Positions 16,789-27,600 of a stretch of 64,000 nt of DNA are shown here, one piece after another. A program made the position numbers and the translations under genes. The notes under the pieces were generated by a model. The model did no database searches, had not been told where the DNA came from, and worked only from the letters and a program-made list of their open reading frames with translations. Positions within the stretch are counted from its first letter, which is position 1, and every line of letters starts with the position of its first letter. Source of the DNA: Prevotella sp. (lineage in GTDB: Bacteria > Bacteroidota > Bacteroidia > Bacteroidales > Bacteroidaceae); NCBI GenBank assembly GCA_017557405.1, contig JAFYYV010000002.1, forward strand, positions 1 to 64,000, written 5' to 3'.

Positions 16789-18501
16789 CTATTTGGTGAG
16801 TTCAGAGTCTTCTCCCGTGTCGAATGCAGGATTCTGCTTGAGCAGAGGATTCACCTTAAGCTCGCTTTTTGCATACGGGAAATAGATGATGTTGGGGTCG
16901 GCCAACTTGATCTTGATGGCGTTCACATTCTCGATATATTTACGAGAAGCGAGCGAGATGAGGCGAGCATTGTCACCATCACGACGCGCCATGCGCACAA
17001 GGTCGAACCAACGTTTACCCTCGAACATGAACTCACGCTGACGTTCTGCCATCAGCAGTTCTTCCATAGAAGCCTTGGAGTCGATATAATCGGCCATCTT
17101 CAACGTGTCGGAACGTGAAGTGGTTGTTACATCGTTTGCTCGTTTGTTCACAATATTAATCAAAGCAAATGCCTGCTGGTAATCATCAGGGCTACGCTCG
17201 ATGAGTGCTTCTGCCTTGATGAGAATCAGGTCACTCAGACGATAGATAATCCAGTTGGCATCGCTGCCCGAACGACGCGAAGCACTAAGGTTCAGGTCTT
17301 TCTCAGAGTTGACGCTCTGCGTGGTATAGCTGACCGAACGGCGTGCGTATTTAGCAATACCATAACGCGAATTGGACAATTCGGTCGACTCATAGATACG
17401 ACCATCGGTCTTCTTGAAGACGGAATTGGTACCGAGTGCCACATCCTTAGCCAGGAAATCAGGAGCGCTGAGTCGAGCGATGATATCGTTGTTATTGCCA
17501 TAGTAGCTGCTCACCCACGAGTTCTGCTGACTTTGTCCTGTACGGAAATAGAGTTCGAAGATGCTCTCGAAGGAGTTACCCTCGCCAAAGATCTCGTTGT
17601 AGGCGTTGCCACAAACGATGCTACCAACAGGCTTTTCCAGAATCATGGGAATGTCGCCGAAAAGGGCGATGTTGTTCACGTTGCCTTGGCGGTCAACCAT
17701 GGTGCGATATTGTTCGCGTTTCTGTTCAAGCACGAGGTCGCAGTAGCGAATGGCATTGTCCCAATCGCCTTTCCACAAGTAGAGGTCGGCAAGCAACGAA
17801 TAGATGGCCGCGCGTGTAATTTTGCAAGAGTTCTGATAAGCATTAGGACTCTCATCTGTATAATAACGACGAACGGCATCACCTTTCACACGTTCCAAGT
17901 CGGTGATGAGCGAATCGAGCACAGTATCGAACGGGGTGGCAGGAATGACATAGTTCTGCGAATCGTCGATGCTGGGTTGTGTCGAGTAAGGCACATCGCG
18001 GAATGTGCGGATAAGATAGAAATAGCAGAGAGCGCGGATGGCTGTGGCTTCAGCAATATTCGCGCGCATTTCCTCTTCAGTATAATTGGGGTCGATAGCC
18101 TGCACGGAAGGAGCATAATGGCAAACGGTGTTGCAACGATTGATGACCTCATAGAAACGGCTCCAGTTGCACATCGCGTTCGACGGCAACAGATTCTCTT
18201 TCAAGATCTCGTTGATTTCGTTGGGCACATTGGCTCCCAATCGCATATTATCGGAACGCAACTCGCCCCAAACGCCCATTCGTGTGAGACAATCATTGCT
18301 CTCGAGTGCTTCATAGCAGCCGTTCATCACACTTGTGACGTCGCTCTTCTCAGTCCAATAGTTCTCGAGCACCACCTCGTTCATGGGCAGGATATCGAGA
18401 AAATCGGAGCACGAAGTAAGCGCTACGCCAAATGACAAGTGACAGGTGATAACCGCCAAAGCTATCAACCATTTATTTTTCTTGTTTATTTTGGTAATCA
18501 T
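16789..18501 (-). CDS. SusD/RagB-family outer-membrane lipoprotein (first pair)
   Basis: This 570-residue lipoprotein (lipobox VALTSC, then SDFLDILP, a typical SusD opening) has the N-terminal helical repeats (ALESNDCLTRMGVWGELRSD; YFYLIRTFRDVPYSTQPSID) and the C-terminal RagB end (REFMFEGKRWFDLVRMARRD; KSELKVNPLLKQNP). It should bind glycan on the cell surface as the lid of SusC at 18532-21864, which lies 30 bp upstream. Its first ~20 codons are close in sequence to those of the FAS1 gene downstream: about 54 of 63 bases match by hand alignment at 18439-18501 and 16681-16743. After the lipid-attachment cysteine the two proteins are unrelated. Confidence 0.93.
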   Translation of the reverse strand: MITKINKKNKWLIALAVITCHLSFGVALTSCSDFLDILPMNEVVLENYWTEKSDVTSVMNGCYEALESNDCLTRMGVWGELRSDNMRLGANVPNEINEILKENLLPSNAMCNWSRFYEVINRCNTVCHYAPSVQAIDPNYTEEEMRANIAEATAIRALCYFYLIRTFRDVPYSTQPSIDDSQNYVIPATPFDTVLDSLITDLERVKGDAVRRYYTDESPNAYQNSCKITRAAIYSLLADLYLWKGDWDNAIRYCDLVLEQKREQYRTMVDRQGNVNNIALFGDIPMILEKPVGSIVCGNAYNEIFGEGNSFESIFELYFRTGQSQQNSWVSSYYGNNNDIIARLSAPDFLAKDVALGTNSVFKKTDGRIYESTELSNSRYGIAKYARRSVSYTTQSVNSEKDLNLSASRRSGSDANWIIYRLSDLILIKAEALIERSPDDYQQAFALINIVNKRANDVTTTSRSDTLKMADYIDSKASMEELLMAERQREFMFEGKRWFDLVRMARRDGDNARLISLASRKYIENVNAIKIKLADPNIIYFPYAKSELKVNPLLKQNPAFDTGEDSELTK

Positions 18502-18531
18502 AATATATAACTATCAATAATGAATGATGAA

Positions 18532-21500
18532 CTAAAACTGTATGGTAATACCAGCTGTGAATGACTTTGCTCTCGGTGTCTTGGCGCCATCATAGACAAT
18601 GCCCATGGAACCATAACCAACCTCAGGATCGGCTCCAGAATACTTGGTCAAGCAGAAGAGATTGTTGGCAGAGACGTAGAAGCTGAGTTGCGAGAGTCCC
18701 CACGGACGAATGATCTTGGGGTCCAAAGAGTAGCTGAGCTGCGAGTAGTTGAGTCGGATGAACGAACCATTCTCGACGAAACGGTCGCTTCCGAGCCAGT
18801 TGTATCCATATTGATAGAGTGCGCGTGGGATTTCGGTGATATCACCCTCCACACGCCAACGCCAGTTGACGGCGCGGCTTTGGTTGTTGTTCGAATACAT
18901 GTTCTCAGCTCTCATTCGCGCCTGATTGATGATTTTGTTGCCATAGCGGAAGTTGAACTGGTTGTTCCATGTGAGTCGACCGAAATTGAGACGGAAACCG
19001 AAGCCACCCGTGAACTTGGGCAGCGAAGAACCGAGATAAACGATGTCGAGCTCGTTGATTTGTCCGTCGTAGTTGATGTCTTCATAGATGGCATCGCCAC
19101 CACGGAACTCATAGTTGACAGAACCTGCACAGAACATCACGGGCTTGGTCATCTCGTTCTCGTCGAGAACAACGATGCCATCCTTGTCACGAACGACAGG
19201 GGCATTAGGTCCGCTGACACCAGGAATCTCCTCGGCTGAATAGTCGCTATATTGGTAAACGCCCTTGTAGCGGAATCCATAGATGGAACCCATGGAGCGA
19301 TTCAACTCAACGCGGGTGAGATAGGAACCATTGTTGCGGTCGAACTCGTTGTTAAGGCTGGCGAGACATGTTTCTTCCATCGCCGTAATCTGGTTTTTGT
19401 TGTTGGCGAAGGTAATGTTGAAGTCGGCGCTGAACTTGCCTACACGGACGATACGATTACCATTAAGGTTGAACTCCCATCCGATATTCTTCATGTCTCC
19501 GACATTCTGCCAAGCCAACGAGGTGTAACCGGCTGAAGTGGGGATGCCTCGGTTGGCCATGAGCAAGTCGGTGGTGTACTGCCAATAATATTCGACGTTA
19601 CCGGTAATGCGATCGTTGAAGAATCCGAAATCGGTACCGAGGTTATAGGTTTCTTTCTGCTCCCATTTAAGATTCTTCAACTGAATGTTCTGCGGATAGA
19701 TACTACCTTGATTGAGATATCCCGAACCATTGGCGTATTTGCTGAAATAGAGATACTCGGCTCCAGGCTGTTTTCCAACTATACCCCAACCTGGGCGCAC
19801 AGAGAGCATGGAGACAAAGGGAAGGTTCTTCGAGAACCAAGGCTCCTTGTGGATATTCCAACGCACGGAGAATGCAGGGAAGTTACCCCAACGCTGGTCG
19901 GCTCCGAACTTGGTGCTACCATCGCGACGGACGGAGAAGTCAGCCATGTAACGCCCCTTATAAGCATAGTGGGCAGAATAGGTGAAGTAAATGCTACGCC
20001 ATTGTCCGCTTCCTGTGCTCATGCCGTCGATGATACCTTGGGCTGCGGCACTCTGGATAACTCCCGAAGGTAGTCCCCACGAAGAGGTGCTTTGTGAAGT
20101 GGACTGACCGCTGGTGAGCTGACCACGAAGAAGCATGGTAAGCATGTGGTCCTTGTTGCGGAAAGAAGGCGTGAACGTCAACGTGTGGGTAGTGGTAACA
20201 CCAAGACTCTTGGAAGAGTTGGCTGTCGTTCGGTTACTCTGCTTGTCGTTGGTGTCGTTCCAACCACGTGTGCTGAGCGAGAGTGGCATGAACTGGTCTT
20301 CATAACGATTGAAGATATTGAACACCACTTTGCCCTCGTAGTTCAATTGTGTATGGCCCTCGTCGAGTCCAAGTAGATTATAACGGAGTTTGAACTCCGG
20401 CTCGATGTTGTAACTGGTCTCGTGGTTCTTGGCCTGATGGGCAAGTGCCACAGGGTTTTTATCGTTGAGCTGGTCGCGCAACTGACTGGAGACCGTAGGT
20501 AACATGGAATAGTATTCGTCGAGGTCGCGTCCTTCTTTGTCCTGCTCATAAACAGAGAGGTTAGGCATGCGGACGTAAGCTATTGCCAACAGGTCACCGT
20601 TGTTCTTCTGGTTACGAGTGTAAGTAAGGGCGATGTTCGTCTCAATCTTGATGCGGTCAGAGACGAAATAGTCCAAGTTGACACGCGATGTGAAACGATC
20701 AAGTTGCTGCTTGATGATAGAACCCGTCTCATGGTCATAACCAGCACCGATACGGAAGTGAGCCTTCTCACCACCACCGCTGAGAGCAAGGTAGTGGTTC
20801 TGACGCCAACCCATCTTCTTGACTTCCTTCTGCCAATCGGTATTGTTATTATACATCTCGTACTCGGGGAAAGAGGGGTTATAGTTGATTTCGGGAATGT
20901 TGGACGAGGCATCGCTCAGGGAAGGATTAAAGTATTCTTCCTTGAGAAGCATAGTGTATTCGTCACCATTCAACATGTTATAACCTGAAGGCTGATAGGT
21001 GGCCGTGAGACGATAGCTGTAGTTAACGCGCGTTTTACCTCGTGTACCACGCTTTGTCTTGATTTCAATCACACCATTGGAACCCTGCGATCCCCAGATG
21101 GCCGTTGCAGCAGCATCTTTCAACACCGAGATGGACTCGATATCGTCAGGGTTCACGTTGAGCAACTGTGCAAACTTCTCTTCGTTAGCAGACGAGAAAT
21201 CGAAATCGTTGGTATTGGTCTCCCACACGTTTCCATCAACTACAATGAGCGGTTCGCTCGAGCCGTTGATACTCGACACACCACGCAAACGCATTGAGGT
21301 GCCGGAACCAAGGTTTCCTGAGTTTGCCACGATGTCAAGACCTGCGATACGACCTTGAAGGGCTTCGTCGACGGTGGTCAATGCCAAACCATCGAACTCA
21401 GACATGTCAATGCTCTGGCGAGCGGTAGAGATTTCATCCACGGGAATGGACAATCCCGAACCCTGGGCGCGTCGCTTGGCAACAACGACAACATCAACGA

Positions 21501-21864
21501 GCTGGTTCTGGTCTTCCATCTTAATGGAGTATTCCATCTGATTGATGGGAATGGTCTGGGTCTTGAGACCCACATAAGAGATGCGCAACTTGTCTTTCGG
21601 ATTCTTGATCTTGAAAGAGAAGTTACCGTTGACATCCGTCTGTGTGGACGCGACAATACGGTTGGAGGCATCAAGCTCGACAACATTGGCCATCATGACT
21701 GGTCCGAAATCATCGACCACAGTACCGCTGATGATATCGCCAGCTTGCTGAGCCAACGCTGAACTGATAGACAAATGAAGAAAGATAAATGACAAACCTA
21801 TCACCTTCATCCATCGACTGGTTTTCTTATTACTAATCGTTTTCATGTGCATTGTCTTTATCAT
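18532..21864 (-). CDS. SusC/RagA-family TonB-linked outer-membrane protein (first pair)
   Basis: This is a 1110-residue importer. After a signal peptide come a carboxypeptidase-like domain (ISGTVVDDFGPVMMANVVEL) and a plug with classical SusC features (GRIAGLDIVANSGNLGSGTS; MRLRGVSSINGSSEPLIVVD; AIWGSQGSNGVIEIKTKRGT). The barrel ends in SFTAGITIQF. The plug region is complete and typical, unlike that of the second SusC of the operon. It starts 3 bp after the FAS1 gene stop at 21868, so translation is probably coupled. ATGs at 21852 or 21846 are alternative starts. It pairs with the SusD encoded 30 bp downstream. Confidence 0.94.
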   Translation of the reverse strand: MIKTMHMKTISNKKTSRWMKVIGLSFIFLHLSISSALAQQAGDIISGTVVDDFGPVMMANVVELDASNRIVASTQTDVNGNFSFKIKNPKDKLRISYVGLKTQTIPINQMEYSIKMEDQNQLVDVVVVAKRRAQGSGLSIPVDEISTARQSIDMSEFDGLALTTVDEALQGRIAGLDIVANSGNLGSGTSMRLRGVSSINGSSEPLIVVDGNVWETNTNDFDFSSANEEKFAQLLNVNPDDIESISVLKDAAATAIWGSQGSNGVIEIKTKRGTRGKTRVNYSYRLTATYQPSGYNMLNGDEYTMLLKEEYFNPSLSDASSNIPEINYNPSFPEYEMYNNNTDWQKEVKKMGWRQNHYLALSGGGEKAHFRIGAGYDHETGSIIKQQLDRFTSRVNLDYFVSDRIKIETNIALTYTRNQKNNGDLLAIAYVRMPNLSVYEQDKEGRDLDEYYSMLPTVSSQLRDQLNDKNPVALAHQAKNHETSYNIEPEFKLRYNLLGLDEGHTQLNYEGKVVFNIFNRYEDQFMPLSLSTRGWNDTNDKQSNRTTANSSKSLGVTTTHTLTFTPSFRNKDHMLTMLLRGQLTSGQSTSQSTSSWGLPSGVIQSAAAQGIIDGMSTGSGQWRSIYFTYSAHYAYKGRYMADFSVRRDGSTKFGADQRWGNFPAFSVRWNIHKEPWFSKNLPFVSMLSVRPGWGIVGKQPGAEYLYFSKYANGSGYLNQGSIYPQNIQLKNLKWEQKETYNLGTDFGFFNDRITGNVEYYWQYTTDLLMANRGIPTSAGYTSLAWQNVGDMKNIGWEFNLNGNRIVRVGKFSADFNITFANNKNQITAMEETCLASLNNEFDRNNGSYLTRVELNRSMGSIYGFRYKGVYQYSDYSAEEIPGVSGPNAPVVRDKDGIVVLDENEMTKPVMFCAGSVNYEFRGGDAIYEDINYDGQINELDIVYLGSSLPKFTGGFGFRLNFGRLTWNNQFNFRYGNKIINQARMRAENMYSNNNQSRAVNWRWRVEGDITEIPRALYQYGYNWLGSDRFVENGSFIRLNYSQLSYSLDPKIIRPWGLSQLSFYVSANNLFCLTKYSGADPEVGYGSMGIVYDGAKTPRAKSFTAGITIQF

Positions 21865-21867
21865 TTA

Positions 21868-24420
21868 TCATTTGCTTAACAATAGAGGTTCATTTATCAG
21901 ATGGATGACTGCCGATGAACTGGTTTCGATAGCACCAGCCGTGGAAGCATCCTGCGAGTTGTACTGCCATTCGCGAGCAACAAGGTTGTAGAGTCCATTA
22001 TATTTCTCCACGTGGCGTGTATTGCCTGCATGGTCGACCAACGAGATTCCATCGTCGGTCAGCGTGGCCTTGATGCGATAGAAACGTTCCGTCGTTGGGT
22101 CGATAACAGCCGTCTCGAAGTCACCACTCTCCTCCTCCGCTCCGATGAAAAGGGCGTTGTCTTGAATGTGGTACTTCAAGAAATTCACAATCTGCAACGA
22201 GTCACGAGTCTTTGCGGTCAGGTTTCCTACCTCCTCAAAAGCTTCAACAGCTTCCCATGATGACAGTTGACCTTTCTTCTGCAAGGCCTCTATACTTTCG
22301 TTGGAAGGCACGTAAATCGTGTAGTGATATGTGTTGAACGTCGAGATATTCGTTCCACCACAGGCGTTTCTCTTGTTATGGATTTGCTCAAACATTCCAC
22401 TACCATCCATGAGCTCCAAGAACTTCGAGAACTCTGGGTGGCTGGCCAAGACATCACGAACGGTGTTTCGTGTACCAAGGATAGGCGAACCGAGAATATA
22501 ACTCTTTCCGTTTCCGCCTTGTGTCTGGTCATAGATGTAAGTGACAGGAAGAGGCTCCGACTCGTTCATCTGATAACTTCCCTCAACAGTCATGCCGTTG
22601 GCACCTTGTGATACGTTGGTGACGCGAATCTCCGTACCGCCCTTTGTGCGATAGAAAGTATGCCCGTCCTCAACATCTCCGATAACAATATGCGTGTCGA
22701 GAATGTCTTTCAAACGGTTCTGAATTTGGTCGGTAGATGCCTTGCCGATGGAATCGCCCACCTCTTTTGTCGACGTGTCATAGTTCCAAATGCTTGCCCA
22801 TACGCGATCTACCTCGTTCACTTTCGAAGCATCGTAATGGAAACGGAACAATTGTGTCTGGGTCTTTCCATAAGAACAGGGGTCGATGTACTCCAAAAGG
22901 GCATCATTGGTGGGGATGAAGAAGCTGTAATATGAGTTCAAAGAATTCAAATAAACATCATACTGCAAACGTTCGATACCCCAATACATGATTTTCATCG
23001 TCTCATTGACCAATGCAGGGAACGAAACGCTCACATATGCCGTAGGCGAATAAACGCGGTTGGTGAGATAAACCGCTCCGTTGCAGCCGAGCCATACTGA
23101 ATCTATGGCCTCTGGCACAACTCCCATTGGGTCATTGGCATCGTTGAGAATATTCTGGAACTTTGAGGGCACAGACGAAACGAACGAACTCAGCATATTG
23201 TTATTGATGAGTTTTGAAATCACATCATCGGGCACACGCTCCCATGTTCCGTAATAGTCTTTGAGTACTCGACCTGCACCTCTCTCCCAATATTCTGTCA
23301 GGGCCTCATCACTGGGCACCATCATAACAGCCATGTCACGCTGAAGGACTATGTTTCCATCCTGATCGTTCAAGCCTGAATAATACGAGTTCCACTCGGG
23401 ATCGTATTTCAACAATCCATTCACAGGACCATTGTCAGGAGTGACGCTCACAGGCTGTCCATTTTGGGATTTCCTTGAGAAGAAGCGTTTTTGGAAAACG
23501 GAGTCGACATTCGTGTCGTAGAGGTAGTTATACTGTGTCCTAACACTCTCATCCAAAGGATAAGGGGCGCAATAGCGCTCCAACAGACGATTGAACAAAC
23601 TTACATTCTTTTTGCTGGCAATCAGTTCTGCCATGTTAGGCAACGGAGTGATTACCTCGCTCATTCGATGAATGAATCCATTAGAGCACTTGATGTTTGC
23701 CTGCACCACCTCTACACCATTCACACTGGCCTCACCAGGTTGGCGATGAGTGGTATTGTTATAGATGAAATCATAATCCTCGTTGGAAATACGCTTGTTT
23801 GTAAGCTGTTTCTCAATAAAATGCACGAGGGGTACTACCGAGAAGTCTTCCATACATACCAACGACCTACCTGCCTCGCGATAACGATTCCAATAAGGAT
23901 TTTGAGGCATGTCTTGAGGTCTCAACACAGGAACTGAATCGTAAGGCTGACTAGCAGCCAGTCGGCGCATGCACTCGCCTTCACGTGGAGGTGTACCCTC
24001 TACGCTTGACAAACTGTTCAATTGCATGGAGTTGTCAATCATGCTACCAAAAAGCAGCAGTTTCTTTTGCGAGGTTGAAAGGTCTTCATACCTTCTCACA
24101 CCCCACGGATTGTTGCGATAGAAGCGTTCGTAAGCATCATCATCGGCCACGAACAACGTCTTTGAACCAGTCTTGGCCAGCACCTCGCGATAACCAAGGT
24201 CATCAATCAAGCGCACAGTATTGGTGAAAGTCTCACCCTGCGAACCGCCAGACTGCCCCTGCTCGGCCAACCAACTGTAGATGCTCGCCCCCCAACCTTC
24301 AGGGGTTCGCTCGTCAAGGTCGTACTCAGAACATGCCACCAATGTGCCCCCTAAGAGTAGCACACTAGCAACAAACATCCAATACCGACTTCGACTCCAA
24401 AAATGTCTTTCGGTTTTCAT
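21868..24420 (-). CDS. Large multi-FAS1 lipoprotein, first gene of the SusCD operon
   Basis: The protein has 850 residues with a lipobox (GGTLVAC) followed by SEYDLDERTPEGWG. At least three FAS1-like segments can be seen: near residues 60-260 (VLAKTGSKTLFVADDDAYER; GFIHRMSEVITPL), 280-560 (MAVMMVPSDEALTEYWERGA; SFFIPTNDALLEYIDP) and 650-850 (FNTYHYTIYVPSNESIEALQ; IQDNALFIGAEEESGDFETA). It lies directly upstream of SusC (3 bp). Having the FAS1 gene first, before SusC, is unusual, since accessory glycan-binding genes usually follow SusD. A cell-surface role in glycan capture or adhesion is inferred; no catalytic motif was seen. Confidence 0.82.
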   Translation of the reverse strand: MKTERHFWSRSRYWMFVASVLLLGGTLVACSEYDLDERTPEGWGASIYSWLAEQGQSGGSQGETFTNTVRLIDDLGYREVLAKTGSKTLFVADDDAYERFYRNNPWGVRRYEDLSTSQKKLLLFGSMIDNSMQLNSLSSVEGTPPREGECMRRLAASQPYDSVPVLRPQDMPQNPYWNRYREAGRSLVCMEDFSVVPLVHFIEKQLTNKRISNEDYDFIYNNTTHRQPGEASVNGVEVVQANIKCSNGFIHRMSEVITPLPNMAELIASKKNVSLFNRLLERYCAPYPLDESVRTQYNYLYDTNVDSVFQKRFFSRKSQNGQPVSVTPDNGPVNGLLKYDPEWNSYYSGLNDQDGNIVLQRDMAVMMVPSDEALTEYWERGAGRVLKDYYGTWERVPDDVISKLINNNMLSSFVSSVPSKFQNILNDANDPMGVVPEAIDSVWLGCNGAVYLTNRVYSPTAYVSVSFPALVNETMKIMYWGIERLQYDVYLNSLNSYYSFFIPTNDALLEYIDPCSYGKTQTQLFRFHYDASKVNEVDRVWASIWNYDTSTKEVGDSIGKASTDQIQNRLKDILDTHIVIGDVEDGHTFYRTKGGTEIRVTNVSQGANGMTVEGSYQMNESEPLPVTYIYDQTQGGNGKSYILGSPILGTRNTVRDVLASHPEFSKFLELMDGSGMFEQIHNKRNACGGTNISTFNTYHYTIYVPSNESIEALQKKGQLSSWEAVEAFEEVGNLTAKTRDSLQIVNFLKYHIQDNALFIGAEEESGDFETAVIDPTTERFYRIKATLTDDGISLVDHAGNTRHVEKYNGLYNLVAREWQYNSQDASTAGAIETSSSAVIHLINEPLLLSK

Positions 24421-24475
24421 TGTTTGTTTTTGTTGTTTTTATTGATTTGTTTATTCTAAATTCGTTTGTTTTCTG

Positions 24476-24483
24476 CAAAGATA
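24476..24483 (-). promoter_or_regulatory. -7 box of the seven-gene SusCD/FAS1 operon
   Basis: TATCTTTG on the minus strand, 55 bp upstream of the ATG at 24420, matches TAnnTTTG. No TTG lies at the ideal spacing, which fits a promoter that depends on an activator. Confidence 0.55.
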
Positions 24484-24537
24484 ACCAAATTATCGCAATT
24501 CGGTATTCTCACATATCAAAAAAGAGTTTTGAATGTG

Positions 24538-24561
24538 TTACATTTTTTTTACCTTATGTAA
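24538..24561 (-). promoter_or_regulatory. Putative operator TTACAT-N12-ATGTAA upstream of the SusCD operon
   Basis: On the minus strand TTACAT, 12 bases and ATGTAA form a perfect 6+6 dyad, 54 bp upstream of the -7 box. The same arrangement (TTACAT-N12-ATGATA, also on the minus strand) lies upstream of the GH98 gene at 27783-27806. Confidence 0.4.
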
Positions 24562-24604
24562 TATAACCATTCGGGGCATAGCGCCTCTTCCTACTATTCA
24601 CGGG

Positions 24605-27600
24605 CTATTTCAGGAAAACCTTTCGTGTAACGCCATCAGAGCCGATAACTATATTCAAGCCTCTTTCAAGCGATTGCCTGCGAACACCTGAAGCACTATA
24701 TATGGCCACACGAGATGTAGGTTCCGAAGAAGCGACGGTGGTGATGCCTGCCGACAAATCTGTGTTCACCTGACATTCTAATAGCAGGTACTCATCGAAA
24801 CCTGTTCCATTGTTGACGAAACTAATCACATATTTATCTGATTGGACAATCTCAAATGGCAACACATATTCTTTGGCAGTTGTAAGATTAGCCGAAGAAT
24901 TACCATCGGCGTTGGGTGTTGCGGTAGAAACTTGCGATTCAGCCACAACAGCATTCTTGCCATCGAGGATGCGCACCTTGTAACGAGGACTCTCCTTCCA
25001 TGCAGCAACAGCATAAGTCAATTTATAGGCGCCAGGTTGTAATATTAACGGGAACGCACTTTGGCGACCGTATTCTGCCGAACCCACGCGCCAATAAAGT
25101 GCCTTACCCTGATAACCTGTAAAGCCAGCAAACGTGCGGGCACCATTTGGGAAAGAGTTGGGATACTCGTGAATAGCGTTGTCCTCCTGAGTGGCCCTCC
25201 ATCCTTTGGGCATATTTCCACCAAGCACATCGGTGAAATCAAGCGCATAAACGGCTGTCACGTCTACGAATATCGGCTGCAAAGTCACATGTTCATCAGG
25301 CATTGTGAATGAACCATCGTCACTCACTTTGACACCTCCATGAATGACATTCCAACCTGCCAACTCATACCCTTCATCAGGTGTTGCCGTCAACTCTACC
25401 GTCTCACCCTCTTGTGCATTGACTAGATTGGCAGTCGCACTACCATGCTCTGCCTCACGAATGGTCACCTCAAAGCGCTCCTCTTGGACATCAGCAGGCG
25501 TATAGATGATCTGATCGATATACATGTTGAGCGCCGCCGAGTTGTTGATCATGAGTGTGTTGCCACCCTCGTTGAGTGAAGTCTCAAATCGCACCTTGCG
25601 CCATTCGTTGTTGGCTGTCTTCTCGCAGTCGAGCGTATGTTTCGTTCCATTGATGGTAGCATATAGTTTGCCAGCGCGGTTGGGGGAAGTATAACGGACA
25701 GCCACCACATATTCCCCACCCTTTTTCAGTTTGAGCACATGTCGGAGTGAACCTGAAGAAGAAGTGCCCATGTCCATGAATCCATTGCCTGCATGACCTC
25801 TCACGTTAGGATACCATCCATAGGGGTCTGTCACACATGATTTGATGCTCTTGAAATCCATGTCCTCGGCCTCGATGATGATCTCCCCATGATATACTTC
25901 AGGTTGCTTGGGCAAATCTTTCGAAAGCGAATCGTTGGGCAGCACATCCGTCTGTCGGTCGGTGGCATCACCTTTACAATTGATAACCACATCCACAGGA
26001 CCGTTATGCTTCACCTGAAGCGTGAACGTACCCGTCTCAGCATCCCACTCTGCCGTAGCGCTACCTGTGGCCAACGTGCGCTTTTTGAACGTGAACGAAG
26101 GCTCCTCTACAACACCTTTCACCACGATGTTGTCGAGCACCGTGGTCGTCGTGTCGCTACGATAGTTGTTCAGATAAAAATCAATATGATCTTCATACTC
26201 GCGCACAAGTCCGCTGCTCAATTTCCCCCACGTCAGTTCCAACTCCTGACAAGTGTTGTAACAAAGCGGAATCTGAGCCGTCGCAGTCGTATTCTTGTTC
26301 AAATAAGAATAAGGTGTATAGGTGACCAACTGGTTCTTATAGCGCGAGACATAAAGGTCGCCTTGACTCACTTCGGGATATTGCGTGTTAAACTCGTTTA
26401 TCTTCTTCGTCTGGGTTGACCAACGCGACGTATAAGCCGACTTTTTCACTTGGACGGGAATGCTCTTCGCCAAATTGTCATACAATCCGATGGCAACAGG
26501 AATGGCGGCATAGCGTCCAGTCTTTTTGAAATAACAGAAATTATCCATCCACTGACCATTTCCGCGGTTGAATGGGTCGCTCTGCTTATAGATTCCATCA
26601 TAGAGGTTGCCCCAAGCGGCGTATTTCTGTTCGTCGGAACCCGAACTCAAGTCGTTTATTACAATGATTTTCGTCTTCCCTACCACTTCCTCACGCGATG
26701 GAATATACATTGTTCCATCTATCATCTTACGGAACATGTCGAGCCAACCACCTCGGAAGCCTTGGAAAGTGCCCCAGTTACGGCGCGTATAGCCATCAAC
26801 AGTTGAATTGTTTAGGTTTTGGAAGTCCTCTGTCCATATCAGTTCTGGACCATCCCAAACAGTGCCACCATTCACACAAGTCTGTTCCATCACCGTTCCC
26901 AAACCTGCCGCCGTAGGATATTTCCTGTCATGATTCTCACCCAATAGGGCTTCCAAAGCACCATTCCATCCACAATTGTCATAGCGTACACCATAGTTCT
27001 TGGCCAAACCCGACACGAAGGGTGAGAAAGTCACACTCTCGTTGTTGTAGAAACACGATGAAGTGGTGTATTTGTAGAGCCATAAGATGGCGTCAGGATA
27101 GTCACGACAAGCTTTCAGCAAGTCTTTGTTTCGTTTCATCATACCCACAGGATTCAATGGGTGCGACCAAATATTTCCACAGAAGGAAACGGTCAGGAAT
27201 CCACCATATTGATGAGCCATTGTCACCAACTTGGCGAAAAGGTCGATACGCGAGGATTGGGTGCTCGAACTCTTGTCGCCAGCCTCATCAAAGCCCCAGA
27301 ACTGCTCGGCATAGTTCCACCCCAAGAAGTTAGGGAATCGTTTGTAGAAATATTCAAATGTCTCCAAATCGTCGTCTTGAATATGCGTATGGCCACCACT
27401 GGCAGGTTGGCAAGTGAACCACATACCGTTATGTTGGCACACTGTCGCCCAAGACTTGTAGGTACGCACTGCGTTTTGAGGCATTTTATAGACATTCTTC
27501 TCAGTGTCGTATTGACATGAGAGGGAGAGGTTCATACAAACGTATGGCTTAACATCATCGGGTATCAAATCGATGATTTTCTGAGGGTCGGCCTTGTTCC

